Positions 13,783 through 26,879 are shown, counted from the stretch's first letter. The stretch is 64,000 nucleotides of DNA from Musa acuminata AAA Group (GCF_036884655.1 NC_088330.1:34267001-34331000), one strand, 5' to 3'. Program-made: numbers and translations. Notes: a model not told the origin generated them from the sequence alone.

Positions 13783-14512
13783 TTCTTCCCCACTTAAATT
13801 TTTTATGCCCTCATCGACGCTTATTAGTAGGCTTTGATGACTGCTTCTTCATGTCGTAGGGTGTTTCCAAGCTCCCAACTAACTTTTTTTCGGGAAACAT
13901 TTGTCGATTCACTAAGTACTTAATTTATTCTGCTCTATTGGGTAGCTTTGTCTTGCGATATGCTAAAATGACTTCAACTTGCTTTTTATATGAGGCTTTG
14001 GCGGGGGATAGCTAAGTTGGAACACTTTGGGAGGCATTTTGCGGATCTAAGTGGTAGGCTTTCAAGTTGCTTGCGTGGAAGATATTATGAATTTTAAGCT
14101 ATGCCGGTAGCTACAATTGCGATGAATAGTCCGTTGACAAAGATATTGTGGGTGCACAACGACCATTCGTGACATTCTTCCCCACTTAAATTATTGATGC
14201 CCTCATCGACGCTAATTGGAAAGCTTTGATGACTACTTCTTTGTGTCGTAGGGCGTTTTCAAGCTCCCAACTAACTTTTTTTTGGAAAACTTTCACCAAT
14301 TCACCAAGTACTTAATTTGTTTTGCTCTATTTGGTAGCTTTGTCTCGTGATATACTAAAATGACTTTAACTCACTTTTCATATGAGGCTTTGGTGGGGGG
14401 TAGCCGAGTTGGAACACTTTGGGAGACATCTTATGGATCTAAGTGGTATGCTTTCAAATTGCTTGCATGGAAGATATTATGAATTTCGAGCCATGCCGGT
14501 AGCTATAACTTG
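13730..14512. repeat. About 390-bp tandem duplication spanning the LTR/interior junction and chromodomain
   Basis: Two diverged head-to-tail copies (about 13730-14120 and 14121-14512, offset 392 bp) share GTGGGTGC-like LTR sequence, TTCTTCCCCACTTAAA, GCCCTCATCGACGCT and CTTCTTxxTGTCGTAGGG. Each holds the last 50 bp or so of the LTR, the polypurine tract and, on the minus strand, the chromodomain-coding 3' end of pol. Confidence 0.88.
14240..14330 (-). pseudogene. Chromodomain at the C terminus of pol (inner copy), broken
   Basis: The minus strand reads AKQIKYLVNW, a stop, then KFSKKKVSWELE. This matches the YLVKWKGxxxxxxTWEPE core of chromoviral chromodomains, which direct integration toward certain chromatin. 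The outer copy of the same segment lies near 13850-13930. Confidence 0.7.
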
Positions 14513-16199
14513 TAAGAGACATTGTCTACCCTATTGATAATTGGAAATTCTCCTTTATTTTTGTGCATCAATCCCTTATGCACTTTTTGTCTAAAAAACT
14601 AAAGGGATACCAATTGAAGCTTCACTAGCACCAAGTCGCCAATTTTGAACTCTTATGGTTGCCTTCCCAGATCTAGAGCAATATCTACGTTTGGGTGACA
14701 TTCCTTTATAAAGTGATATGCTAATAGGCTACTCCCGATATAATCGATCGTTAAGGTATGAGGAGTTGACAACTACTCTCCCGTAATAATCTTGAAGGGG
14801 CTCTTATTGGATACAAAGCTCTGTTGCAAATTGTAGGAGAATTATGCTATGTCCAATACCTTCACTCAATCCCGTTGGTTGGCGTTCACGTAGTGCCAAA
14901 GGTATTGCTCAAGGAGTGGATTTATTCCTTCAATTTAGCCATTTGTCTAGAGGTGAAGGCTTATGAAAAAGTATATCTTAGATACCAACAATTTGAATAG
15001 TTCAGTCCAGAATCATCTCAAGAACAATGCGTCTCAATCACTAATGATATTATTCGGGACCCCTCAATACTTCACCACATTCTTCATTATCAACTTGGTT
15101 GTCTTCTCCGTTAAGCAGTGTAGGGGTGTAGCAACAAAGGTTGTATACTTTGAAAATTTATCAATAATCACGAGTATCGATCCAAGTCCCCCTACTATCG
15201 GCAAGCTTGATATGAAGTCCAAAGAAATGCTCTTCTATGGCCTTTTTAGTACAGTCAACAACTTCTAAAATCTAGCTTCCACTGCTCTACCTTATCTTGT
15301 TGGCAAGTAAGACACGTCCGAACATATTCCTCCACGTCAGTCTCTATCTTTGACCAATAGAAGACCCTCCCCACGACAACCAACATTCAATGAATACTCG
15401 GATGTCCAGTCTAAAGGGAATCGTGACACTCTCTCAAGGCTTTACGCCTCAAATTGTTCGCTCGAGGAACATAAACTTTATTCTCTTTAGTGTAGACAAG
15501 TCCCTCCTGGATCCAAAATTGTCATGTCTTGACCTCTTTGATTAGTTGCATTAGGGTTACTACCTGAGGATCACTATACAGTCTATCCCTAATCATAAAA
15601 ATAAAGTTGGTGTGCAGCTAATTTGCTTGGCCCACCTTCCAATCGCACGACATTCACCAACTCCACTTTCCTGCTTAATGCATCAGTCACAACATTAACT
15701 ATTTCGAGCTTATACTTTATTGTCATATCAAGCTCAATTAGGAAGTCTTGTCACTATGCTTTCCTTGGTGAGAGTTTCTTTTGAGTTTGGAAGTGACTCA
15801 ACATGATATTGCCCATCCGAGCAAAATCACATTTCGAGAAGATAATGCCGCTAAACTCGTAGAGAGTGGACCACTATTGTCATTTCCTTCTCGTGCATCG
15901 AATATCACCGCGCATTCTCATTGAGCTTGTGACTCTTGTAGGTCATCGAGTGACCCTCCTGCATAAGTGCTTGTTAATAGTGAAGTTTGAAACATTTGTA
16001 TGGACTTCGAAAGACTTCCCATTATCTGGTAATTTGAGTACCGATTCTTCCAACACAACAACCTTTAGGTCTTGGAATACCACTTCATATTTTTTTTTAT
16101 CATCACCAAGGCTACTTCTTCTTTAGTAACTCCGTCAGTGGAGTTGTGTGCTTCGAGTACCCAACTATAAAGCATCGATAATAGTTGACTAAACTAAGA

Positions 16200-16606
16200 A
16201 ATGATCTCGGCTCCGGTACCTTATTTGGTGTTTGCCACTTTGCCATAGTATACACCTTTGATTTATCCATCCTGATGGAACCTTCATTAATTTAGTGCCC
16301 CAAAAATAAAATCTCCATATGGGCAAAGTAGAACTTATCCTTTTTCATGAATAATGTGTTCTCCCTAAGAGTCTTAAAAATTATTTGAAGGTGTTTGACA
16401 TGCTCCTTGAGCGTTTGGTTATAGATGATGATATTATCGAAGTATATGATCATAAACTTGTCGAGATACTCTTTGAACAGTTGGTTCATGAGAGTGTATA
16501 ATGTGGTTGAAGTGTTAGTTAACCTGAAAGGCATCACCAAGATCTTGAATGCTCTATACTTAGTTATATAGTTAGTCTTCGCTTCATCGCCTTCAGTTAT
16601 GCACAT
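16200..16606 (-). pseudogene. Reverse transcriptase fragment of the chromovirus
   Basis: The minus-strand reading frame 16606-16292 encodes 104 residues. They include FKILVMPFRLTN (canonical VMPFGLTNAP) and the catalytic box as IIYFDNIIIY, where the family has YxDDIL. The second aspartate is replaced by Asn, and the Gly of the MPFG box by Arg, so the enzyme would be inactive. The thumb continues with TLRENTLFMKKDKF. The RNase H-like stretch (KSFEVHTNVSNF) follows around 15950-16030, with Asp replaced in the DAS motif. Confidence 0.85.
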
Positions 16607-17374
16607 CTACTAGTACCTTGACCAAAGGTTGAGTTTGGAGAAATACTTTGCTTGCCTAGTTGGTTGAACAAGTCCATGATAAGTAGGATGGGATACTTGT
16701 TCTTCACCATCACTTTATTCAGGACCCGATAGTCAATGCATAACCGGAGGCTCTTATCTTGTTTTTTCTAGAAGAGAACTAGAGCTCTGAATGGTGCTTT
16801 GGAACTATGGATGAGACCATCATTTAGTAGTTCATCTAATCGCTTCTTGAGCTCTACCAACTCTGGAGAGGCTATGCGGTATGGTGCTCTTGTTAGAGGC
16901 TTAACTTCTGACTCTAATTATATAGTGATCCATGCCTTTGCATGGTGGTAGAGTTTTCGACAACTCAGGTGGCATGACGTCTGTGAACTCCTTCAAAATG
17001 TTCACCACCATAGTAGGTTTATAATTAACCTCCACGTTAAGTGGCTCCAACTTTATTATGGCTACAAAAATTAATTCATCTTTTTTGTACTCTCTTTTTT
17101 AGTTGTAATATCAATGTTTATTATGCATCTTTAATTCCTTCTTAAAAAACTAGAACCACGTAGGGGTCGTCGCCTTCAACTTCACTGTGTGTATGAACTT
17201 TATTCTGAGAATTACTTAGAAGTCATCCAGTGGCACCACCATCATATTTGTGCTTCCTCTCTACATCCCACTCTTGATGGGACTCCTTTTACTAGCCCAG
17301 AGATCTGCTTAGCCTCCGAGTTCACAGCCTTCATCTGACTTGGGCTCTTCTCTAGGTTTAGTGCAAGTTGCCTT

Positions 17375-17430
17375 GCTTCTCAGTTGGTAATGAAACTGTG
17401 GGTAGCGCATGTGTCCACCATCGCATGGGT
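17375..17430 (-). pseudogene. Aspartic protease motif of the chromovirus
   Basis: The minus strand reads AMVDTCATHSFI, the retroviral-type protease active site whose family form is VDTGATHSFI. The catalytic Asp-Thr is kept and the Gly is changed to Cys. A stop follows four codons later. Confidence 0.7.
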
Positions 17431-18232
17431 TGTTCGGCTATTTAGCTTGATGTTCATGTACATCAGCTTGTTGCTCCCTATTTTTTGTTGTTTTATGTTC
17501 ATGCTCTCCCCCACTTGACCTTGCAACACATTCAATAAACGTATTGCTCATATCTGAGGTCCTTGTGAGTCCTCATCGTTGCTGCTAGATTCTGAACTAC
17601 TCGAACTAAGGGTGACAGCTTTACCCTTGTCCGATCTAGGGGGGTGGATTGATACTATTAATATATTGAGTATTTATTTTTGTGGGTATTCCATCATCAT
17701 GTGCGGTCCTCCATGCAACATGAATCCCCTAGGTTTTGGAGCCTTACCTTTTGAGTTTGACCCTTTGTGGAAATTCTTTTTCTTTTGCTCACTTCTGGAC
17801 TCCTTCCCTTGGGAACACTTGGATGGGCAATTTTTTAAAGATTGTTTATTCTTCCTTGAGTCCTCCGAAAAATAAAATCGGTGAGCCTTTTTTTTTTAAG
17901 TTAAATTTTTTTTTATAAGTCTCGGTGAGCCTTTTTGCAACTACGATTGCCCCAATTACATCTGTGACATTCTTCCGATGCAGCTCATGTTGTGCCCACG
18001 ACTTCAGGCCATCGAGGAAGTTGAATAGCTTGTCTTTCTCGGATATGTCTTATATATCTAGCATCAGTATAGAAAATTACTTTACATAGACTTGAATGGA
18101 AGTACTTTAGCAAAGTTATCTCAGCTTCCTTCTTATGACGAACTCTATATTCTTAGGTAGGAACAAAGTTCTTAACTCTCGCTTCAATTCTTCTTATGTG
18201 TCCATTCAAGACTGACCTTGTTGGATCTCTTT

Positions 18233-18520
18233 TCAATGTGTTCTCCACCAAAGTTTTGCATCCTCATTCAAATATATGGTTGTTATTGAAACTTTGGTTT
18301 CTTCATAATTAGGCCCTATAGCTCGGGAGTACTGTTCCATGTCGAACAAAAAATTTGTGAGCTCCTTTGCATCCTTAGCACCCATATAGTAATGTGGCTC
18401 ATGTGTCTTCAAGTTTTGTGACAAAGCAACATGGGCGTTTCTCCCTCCCACATTAAGAGACCTTGTGAGTAATGTAATCTTGGACATGAGTTTTACCATG
18501 ACTTCGTGTAGGTGTTGCAT
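18233..18520 (-). pseudogene. Gag fragment of the chromovirus
   Basis: This is a 95-residue minus-strand frame. Its second half (AKELTNFLFDMEQYSRA ... YLNEDAKLWWRTH) matches the core of plant Ty3/gypsy gag (Retrotrans_gag family), where the W-W-R motif is typical. It sits about 450 bp inside the 5' LTR, as expected for gag, and ends at stops. Confidence 0.8.
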
Positions 18521-18950
18521 GGAGTCTTTGGTGTCCTCTGTCAGTCTATCTACTTGGGACTCAACTTTGTCGATCTAAGATTTTGTCTCCTCCTGCGAGT
18601 TCTCTATCCCAATAAGTCTTTGTGGCCTTGGTATAGTTCATACAAACTCACTTTAAGGACGTTAAGGTGAGTTTTCGTAGTTGTAAGCCTTTCCTGATGG
18701 CTTCTTTTCTCAAGTGGCGCTTCGGATTATGCTTCCTTTGCTCACGAAGAATAGTCAACTTCTCGCTCGTTATTTTTGTTGTAGCGCTCCTCTTGAGCAG
18801 CTCTAGTAACTTAAGAGCAAGTTTGCACTTACAGCCTACCTACGGCTACTTGGGGCAATGATTCGGCCTGCCCCATCTTGCTCGATTCGCCACGATGCTT
18901 CGCTATAGTAAGATTACGAAACTTTCGCTATTTGTTCGAATTGCTTGCTC

Positions 18951-18962
18951 GCTCTGATACCA
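18951..18962 (-). other. Primer-binding site of the chromovirus
   Basis: The minus strand reads TGGTATCAGAGC, complementary to the 3' end of plant initiator-methionine tRNA. It lies 3 bp inside the 5' LTR end at 18966. This fixes the orientation and the LTR boundary. Confidence 0.88.
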
Positions 18963-18965
18963 CAA

Positions 18966-19636
18966 TGTCATAAACTTAGCTGAAATTGCCTAAGTCATAA
19001 GGCACTCTTGCGTTATCCATCCACAAAGGGTCAGTCTAGTTGCAACCTCACTCAGATCCCGAAAAACTTGTAAAAGAATAAATTGATTAGTTCGAAAGCA
19101 AGTAGCAAACAAGTCTTGACATCTTGTGAAGATGATAGCTTTACAAGCAATTCAGCAAACACTCGATATACAAGAGAGAAAAAAGAGAAAGGAGAAAATA
19201 TAGACTTTAGAATACAAATGAATAGTCATAAATTCGCAAACGACTGCTCACCGGGTGTTGGGCGCATTGGCAAGTTCTCGTAGGCTTAACATGCGAACTT
19301 GTGAATCCAATCAATACCCAACACTATTCCAAAACCCCGATTCAACCTTATGCCACCCGGGAGTTTTTAGGGTACTGAGATGGCTAACATTTCACACCAT
19401 ATCTAGATTACAGAAAATAGGTCACGACACACAAAGACTAAGTAATTTTGGGATAATTTTGATCATTCTAATGAATGATCGTTCTATGATGCTATAAATT
19501 ATTTTTGCTTACGGTTTCAAACAAAAATACATAAAACAATGCAAAACACATTGTCAAAGCATATGTACAAATAAACAAAAGCGATGAATAATTCGTTGAC
19601 GAAGATATTACAGGTGCACAATGGTCCTTCGCGATA
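18966..19636 (-). repeat. 5' LTR of the chromovirus (right copy)
   Basis: Starts TGTCATAA on the plus strand and ends near CGCGATA at 19636. It aligns with the left LTR with many substitutions and indels, so the insertion is old. The primer-binding site lies immediately to its left. Confidence 0.82.
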
Positions 19637-19884
19637 ATAAGTTATCCAATTAGTTGTTGAAAAAAATAAGTGAACGTGTTTAGAATTAGCCTGTTGTCTA
19701 AACCTCTAGTTGCTTCCTATTAATAGGTGATCTAATCCTACTCTTTATCCATGGGAAATTGGATGTGGATGGAATAAATGGAGTAGGATGATTTATCGAA
19801 AAATATCCTTCATAATTTTTGTTTATTTGGGAGCACTTGCCTTTTTCAGAATTTATCAGGCGCCATTAACATGATAAAAGGACA

Positions 19885-20060
19885 AAATTTACCTAGGGTT
19901 CCAAGGTGCTAAGGCAGCTGACATTTTACATCACAAAATCGTCAATCAAAATTAACTCGTGATGTATGAGAATAGGGTTGTTTTTGACTATTTTTCCCTT
20001 TACATAGTTAGAAATATTTTCAAGTTTTATATAATAGAAACAAAAAATAAAAAACACTAA
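19885..20060. repeat. Third, diverged LTR-like fragment
   Basis: The words TAGGGTTCCAAGGTGCTAA, GCAGCTGAC, TTACATCA and GTGATGTATGAGAA line up in order with the central part of the two chromovirus LTRs (for example 13505-13600). It is much more diverged and has no recognisable internal region beside it. It is probably a relic of a related older element. Confidence 0.45.
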
Positions 20061-21079
20061 CAATAAATCGACTAACCATAGCACCTTTTGTCTCTATAAT
20101 GTTGCCAATATAAAAACACTCAAAAATATTAAAATACAATGAAATATAAAAACACTCGAAAACATTGAAAAACAAGGAAAAACAAAAGTCTAGGAATGTC
20201 ATAGATATGATTGAACACCTTGGTTGCATTGCTCCTTGCCAATATGACTTCACAATCTCATTTGTGACAAGAGGATGCATATAATTATTCCTAGCATTAA
20301 CCATAACCTCCACCCAACTATCGTGTCACGCTACAAAAACGCTCCTCCAAAGTGTTTGATCCTTTTTAGCTAATTACTTTGCAAGACTTAACATTTCCTT
20401 CGAACTTAAACTAGCTTAAGTATTAAAGGGACCTTGTTGTGTATAATCCTCACATAAGCTTTTGACTCGGATCCTAACACTACCACAACCTAAAACTAAC
20501 TTAAAAATGGATCTCGATTGGCTCTAATTCCTCATCCATATCGAACAATCAAAATATGAATTAATATATTAAAAATTAAATTAAAAATATATTAAATTTA
20601 ATTTAAAAAATTAAAAAATCTAAATTGCAAGAAAATAAAAAATAAAAAAAAAACCAATGGAATCACCATGTATATGGCATTCGCATACTATGTCGAAATA
20701 TGGAGATGAGTTGCAAATCTTGCAGCGTTGAAGGTAGGCTAAACCTTTGGACGCATTAGGCCCAGCAGCGTTGAGAAGCATCTTGAGCTGATTTCACAGA
20801 GATAACAACGTCATTACACATAGACGAACCAAAGGCCAGTTTATTTTGAGACACAGGAAATTGATGTGGCAGGTAAAGTATGTCCAAAATCTTTTGGCTT
20901 TGGAAAGTTACATAGTGAAGGCAGAAGAAGCAAAGGAACAGATTCTACGACCAAACATCAAACTGTTGAATCTTAATAACAAATATAAGAATTGACTAAT
21001 GCTGCCAATTTTGGAGAATAAAGGTCAAAGCATAAATCTAAACATTGACAAACAGCTAATAAAGCTTTACAACCCAAAT
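20061..21079. other. AT-rich intergenic DNA with no gene seen
   Basis: Lies between the LTR scrap and the RABD2 stop codon. It includes an almost pure A/T block at about 20560-20660. The last 300 bp may hold the 3'UTR of the RABD2 gene on the minus strand. No other feature was recognised. Confidence 0.5.
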
Positions 21080-24000
21080 TTAAGATGAGCAGCAAGATGT
21101 ATTCTGGCTCACAGGCTGCCCACGGATCTGAACTGTTGGCGGTCTGGCACTGTTCATGGCTGGTTGGCTGGCCATCCTGAAGCCATTGAGAATATATTAT
21201 TGTCAATAAAAGAATAGCTGGATCTACAGGAAGTATAATAATCGTTAACTCTAAGGATGAGGCCGAGATACCTGTTTTTTATGTCTGCTGTCATCGCCAT
21301 GAAGGCCTGCTCTACGTTAGTAGCATTTTTTGCGCTAGTCTCCATGAATGGAATACCAATTTCATCAGCAAATGCCTGCAAAAACGACAAGGAATTAGCA
21401 ACCAATACAATCAATATTTATCAGGGAAAACAAGAACAAAGACATTTTCTGCAGAATCCCTGTATGTTTATACATGCTTCATGCTTCAGAAATATCGAAT
21501 CCAACCTTTTCTCTCATAGTGACAAACGCTCAAGAGTATCAAAAACTACATTATTGACAATCCGTAACAACTGATAGCAAGACCTGTTGTATATGTTTAG
21601 AAGAGAGAAATTACAATAGGAGATTAAAGTAACAGAAAATGGATCACCTTAGCTGTCTCATAGGACACCACTCTGTTTGCAGTAAGATCACACTTGTTCC
21701 CAACCAGGAGCTTGTTGACGCTGTCACTCGCATAGCGGTCAATCTCATTTAACCATTGCTTTACATTGTTGAAGCTTTCTTGGTCTGTCACATCGTAGAC
21801 AATCTGCCACGCGGGAGGGAGGGAGGAGCAACCCCGTTATCAAATTTGACTTGCAAAGCATAATATGGAACTATTACTAAAGTCAAAGGTGAAACTTACA
21901 ATAATACCATGAGCACCACGATAATAGCTGCTTGTAATTGTCCTAAATCGCTCTTGCCCAGCAGTATCCCACTGTCAACGTAAGTGATCATAAAAGAAGA
22001 GGAAGCTCATCATGAAGGAGAAAGACATCATGTCTTCCAAAACACAATAGAAAAATAGGAAATAAAAAAAAATTGCCTTCAATAATATTTTAAAACACTG
22101 CTGTTTAGCTAGGTTGACCCATTCAACTTGACACCTTCAGGACCTCTTAGGTGTGCCACAAGTCAGATCAGAGTTCCCAATACCCACACTAAAATCATTG
22201 CTGCAAAATTAAACAATTTAACCACCAACTATATAATTTATCAGTTAATTCACACAGGTGGCAGGGAATGTTGCATGTCTTATATAAACAAAACAAAAGA
22301 ATTTTTTACCCCTCAAAACACAACATGAAAGAACACCGTCTTCCAGCTCCATGAACTATTTAGTATAAATTGCAAGTTCACAAGGAAATCAGCACTGGTG
22401 GGAAGGATGTTACATGTCTTATACAGAAAGAATCTAGAGTACATATTTCTTTACCCTCAAAACACAACCCTTAAAAGCACTGTCTATGTTCCTGGACCAT
22501 GAGTCTGCCACTCATGTCAATACCATTTATGATGCCACAGTTGCTAAAGATTCCTTTAATGCATTTTCCCATAGGATTTCAAAGGTAACCTCTAGACTCA
22601 ATCACAGGACCAATATCCCCCACTTCAACATAACTCCTCACCAACAAAGTCACCTGTTACACATGCCATTCATTTTTCTTGAGATTACTCATTTTCTCAA
22701 ATAATTCTAGATGTCAAACCCTTCTCTCAACAAAATTCCAGTGAGTAGAAAAGGCCATCATTGCTTAGACAGATACTCCAATAATTTGTGTGTTCATCAT
22801 ATTGCTCAAATTGTGCTTATATCAGTCAGTGGCCTTTTTACCTATTTCATTCATGTACCCTCCTCTTTCCCTTTCCCTCCAAGGCATTGATTCCCAATCA
22901 AATTAACTGGAAGCGGAAATGGAATCCTGTGGACCTAATGCCAAAGCAGGTCAAAGTCCATTTAAGTCTTAAGGATATTGGTGCTGAGGGCTAAAATAAC
23001 TAGAGAAAAACTACCAAAACTAGTGCAATTTTTCTCACAATCTAGCCTAAAGAGAAAATGGATGCATTAACTTGATGAGACTGGAGAACATATTCTAGAA
23101 GTATTCAAGTTCAAGTTAAGATTAGTTGATTCATCTACCCCATATAACATCATAATAATCCTCAACTTCCAATGTAGAGTTATTTGGCATCACGATCTTT
23201 CCAACTTTAATGGCTTGATGAGTTAAACCTCACTAAGCCAAAGCTAGCCTAGAATCATGCCCTACTATATAGTATATCTGAGGTATCACCAATGGTGGCT
23301 ATAGTGTTATATACCTCTAGCCCCGTCCACGAGTAGCTTTTACCTACTTGGGCTCTCTGACTATATCTAGTAGTAGGTACCAGTTGTCAAGTTCCAAACT
23401 CATGAGAAATTAAATCCATTTACTCACAACCTAAGCCACATAATCCAAAATGCTTGTCTAAGTTAAAGTTAGTATGTCAAGTTAAAGAAGTACATTGTCT
23501 GACAACATATTATTCAGAATCATAGTTGACTCAGAACACTCACAATTTGAAGTTTAATGGTCTTTCCATCTTGCTCGACAGTGCGAATTTTCTGAAAAGG
23601 AGGGAAAAGGAAACATCAGTTATTGCAAGCTTTAAGGAGACATTTAATATTGCATAGAAATATAAAACTTCTGCTTACAAAATCAACTCCAATGGTGCTG
23701 ATGTAACTTTCCAAGTATGAGTCATCCTAACAAGAAAAAGAATATATGATTACCACATAAGAAAAATTATAGAACAGAAATTATTTATAGTTTCTGCAAC
23801 ATTCAAATGAGGATTGTGATAGCTTTGAACTTTTAGGTATATCTTCCACAATATGTGTGAATATCATGATATCAAACAAGAACAACCGGATTCTTCAATC
23901 TTATCATAGGCTAGAATGCAAATAAGTAATTATAGGACATAACAGATCTAATCAAACCTTTGAAACAAAGCTCATGTTCTTTAGATAATTTGGATTGGTC

Positions 24001-25606
24001 TTTAGATATTTTTTTGCATTCTCGGAACAATTGGAATTTTGATATACCACAATCTAATCTGGACTCTATCCACTCATGACAAACCTAACTGCATGATCAT
24101 CTAACTTTCTGACCTCTAAATAAAGTATCTACTGTTTGACAAATTTACAATTTGGCTTGATGATATTAAGGCACGATACAAATAAATAGTTTAAGCATAT
24201 AGCTATATTGGATTAGACTCTTAAATCAAACCTCAGTTCAAAATTGGATCATACTTGCTTTCTAACAAACACAACTTTAAGCAATTTTTTATTTGCACTC
24301 AACAAAATGTTAATATTTCCATTATAGATGATCTTTAGCTCATATGCACCAATTGTCTCAAACATATGACAACCTTGAGAAATTTAACTTTACTCTTCTC
24401 CAAGGCCCATATGGTTAGAATAAATCTCCCACAATTTGAGCAAACCATGCCTAAACAATGCAAACAAAGTAAATGCTTCAAAAGCCAAAGTTTAAGAACA
24501 GCAATATCTACTACCTAGACTGAGTGATATGAGTTCCATTCTTTAGTGATTAATCCATGAATCATATAACTCACAACAACATACAATTTCTCCTATTAGA
24601 TTATGTAAACAGCCAAAAAAATACTGCATATTAATGCTTTAACTGCCTAGAACTTAGTTGCATATAAAAAGAGAAAAATGAAACACAGAAAGCATTCCAA
24701 TTCTGCTTCACATCAGGTAAGCCCAAGCAATTTTAAAAAAAGAAACTGCTACTCGGGTGGCAACTAAGTATGCTGTTCCAACCAATAAGAGTCCAAAAAT
24801 AGTGCAGAAAATCAACTAGCACACTGGGTCAAAAGTTTAGCAGTAAATTCAGAAGAAGCTACATAAAAATAGAAAATAACATCTTGCTACTCACTGCAAA
24901 TCTCAGGAGAAGACAAGATTTGCCAACACCTGAATCTCCAATGAGTAGAAGTTTGAATAGATAATCACTGCAAGAAAAGAACAAAATAAAGTTAAAATTT
25001 CCAATCAGCTGAATATCAAGTTTCACTCTTGTGATAAGCTGCTTTCATGTAATCCAAAACATACATAATCCACTAAGGACAAGAAAACTTTGTTTCAATA
25101 ATTGCAATATATTTGCTTCTTGTATCTATAGCATTACACCTCTGTTATCTGACAATAACATGAAACACATTTTACTATTAGGGCACAGTAGATGACAAGT
25201 CTTCCCACAGTAGAAGCTAACATGGTTATCACTGATGTGCTGAAGGCCAAAAAAATAACATATAACCAGACAGATATGAAAGACATCAAAGTAATAATAC
25301 ATTCTGTTATGACATCTTGCAACTATGCAACCACGATGTGCTAAAAAGGAGCAGAATATTATTCACAACTAGCCACAGGTAGGTCAAGATGATTCTAAGT
25401 GTACAAATTAGTTCTAGACTTCTAGGGATGCTTCATACAGAAGAACAAACTAATTTTCAAACACTTCTTAGCAACACTTAAATCTAACAGGATCAACTTA
25501 TAAATAGCACCTCAACGCAGAAGAACTGCTAATAATCTAACTGCTGACTCATGTCATGGTCAATATACAAACTAGAGTGAGTAGTCTTCCTTGAGGCAGA
25601 TATGAT

Positions 25607-25673
<67 letters not shown>

Positions 25674-26879
25674 GTAAGACCACAGGAAAACTAGCCTGGA
25701 AAATTTTCAGCCTTTGACAAACCAATCCACTTTGCTACTTATGTCTTCGTACTTTGTATCAAGAATATCAGCTTAATTCTACAAATCAAGTTTCATATCA
25801 ACCTCATCATAAAGGTATGGAAATTTGACTTTGAATACCACAAAGACAGTGAGAACAGTAACATACCTATGCATTTAATGGGTTAATTAGGTTGGGGTCG
25901 GTGAACAGTAGCATACCAAAAAAATACAAAGATGTGCAAGGCTTTTGTATATGCTGGTCGATAAAAGATTATAAACAAAAACTAATAAGATTGGGAAACA
26001 AGTAGCAAGCAACATAAACTCGAAACTAAAAGATTTTCTCAAGGAAGATCTAAAACAGAATAATATTTTTTTGAAAGAGAACATGTAAAATCTAAAACCT
26101 ATATCAACTAATACATTAAAAAAGACCAACTTACTGCTAATCACAGATAAACAGTAAACTGCATACTGAAGTATGTCCGGAGCCATCAAATAAACAAAAC
26201 GTTGATCAGTATCCATGTAAAAAGTTATGCTCACTTATCCAAAGAATAGCAACGTTTTTGGTTGAGAAGTCAGGAACTTTCGGAACTTTCAATAGAACTT
26301 ATTAACTCAACCATCAACTCATCCATAATAAAAGAGACGACTCCATGATTTTAGGAGAGGGCAGTTATGAATCAGTGATTCTGCCCAAACTCCACTGAAC
26401 AACTACACTACATAGGAAGGAGTAAAGATGGCATACCGATTCGACATCACACAATAAGTTAGTGTTATTTCATTGAGATTATTAAATACTCTTTGTCAAT
26501 CGTTAGCAACAGAGGTAGCACAAAACCCAATCCCGACTAATATCGAGGTACTATTATTTGACCAGGTGGGAATCCCTTGTCGACGACGATAACAGTACAC
26601 CAAGATCAGATCTCAAACCGAACCACCAGATCTAACCAATATAATTGGTCAACATAGCCAATCTAACACCCAATTTCTTGATCGAGGCCCACAAACACGA
26701 ATTCTGTATCGCATCGGCAAGACGCTGCTTACCTCTAGATCACACGACAGAACGGATCCACAAAAAATTAAAAGACAAGAAGATTTGCAAGCAAAACCTA
26801 ACAAGCAACCAAAAAGAGAAACCGAAACAAAATAAATCGATCAGGATAAAGAATGTTGCACTAACTATTCCGGATTCAT
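21080..26879 (-). CDS. RABD2: Rab1-type small GTPase, RABD2 subfamily, 203 aa
   Basis: Eight exons on the minus strand: 26866-26879, 24895-24967, 23679-23726, 23544-23591, 21900-21971, 21648-21803, 21272-21375, 21080-21176. Every border is GT-AG and the phases close to 204 codons. The protein starts [15 protein letters not shown]. The P-loop GDSGVGKS is at 15-22, the switch I Thr at 40, WDTAGQE at 62-68, NKCD at 121-124 and ETSAK at 149-153. The C terminus ends in CCSS, a double-cysteine geranylgeranylation site. The length equals that of Arabidopsis RABD2 proteins, which drive ER-to-Golgi transport (family knowledge). Exon 1 codes only four residues plus two bases. Intron 1 (about 1.9 kb) carries a long CT microsatellite. 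All nucleotide-binding residues are intact, so the gene should be functional. Confidence 0.96.
22260..22520. repeat. About 140-bp tandem duplication in a RABD2 intron
   Basis: Two diverged copies carry TGTTGCATGTCTTATA at 22269 and TGTTACATGTCTTATA at 22409. Each is followed by ACCCxTCAAAACACAAC and an AGCACxGTCT-like word. They lie in the intron between 21971 and 23544. A weaker third trace occurs near 22029. Confidence 0.65.
25609..25671. repeat. (CT)n microsatellite, about 31 units
   Basis: An uninterrupted CT dinucleotide run of about 63 bp in intron 1 of the RABD2 gene (GA on the coding strand). It is likely to be length-polymorphic. Confidence 0.95.

Larger units (their letters stand above)
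13043..19636 (-). mobile_element. Decayed Ty3/gypsy chromovirus, full-length structure
   Basis: This is an LTR retrotransposon read on the minus strand, about 6.6 kb long. The order along that strand is: 5' LTR (18966-19636), primer-binding site, gag (about 18.5 kb), protease (about 17.4 kb), reverse transcriptase (16.3-16.6 kb), RNase H (about 15.9-16.1 kb), integrase (about 14.6-15.5 kb), chromodomain, polypurine tract, 3' LTR (13043-13782). The imperfect flanks TTAAG (13038-13042) and ATAAG (19637-19641) could be a worn 5-bp target-site duplication. Stops and frameshifts interrupt every domain, so it is non-autonomous. The chromodomain (IKYLVNW...SWELE) places it among the chromoviruses. 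The junction between the 3' LTR and the interior is tandemly duplicated (see separate entry). Confidence 0.88.

Noticed and set aside
18951..18962. Possible tRNA gene because of the GCTCTGATACCA sequence
   Set aside because: It is only a 12-base primer-binding site next to an LTR. No cloverleaf can be formed around it.
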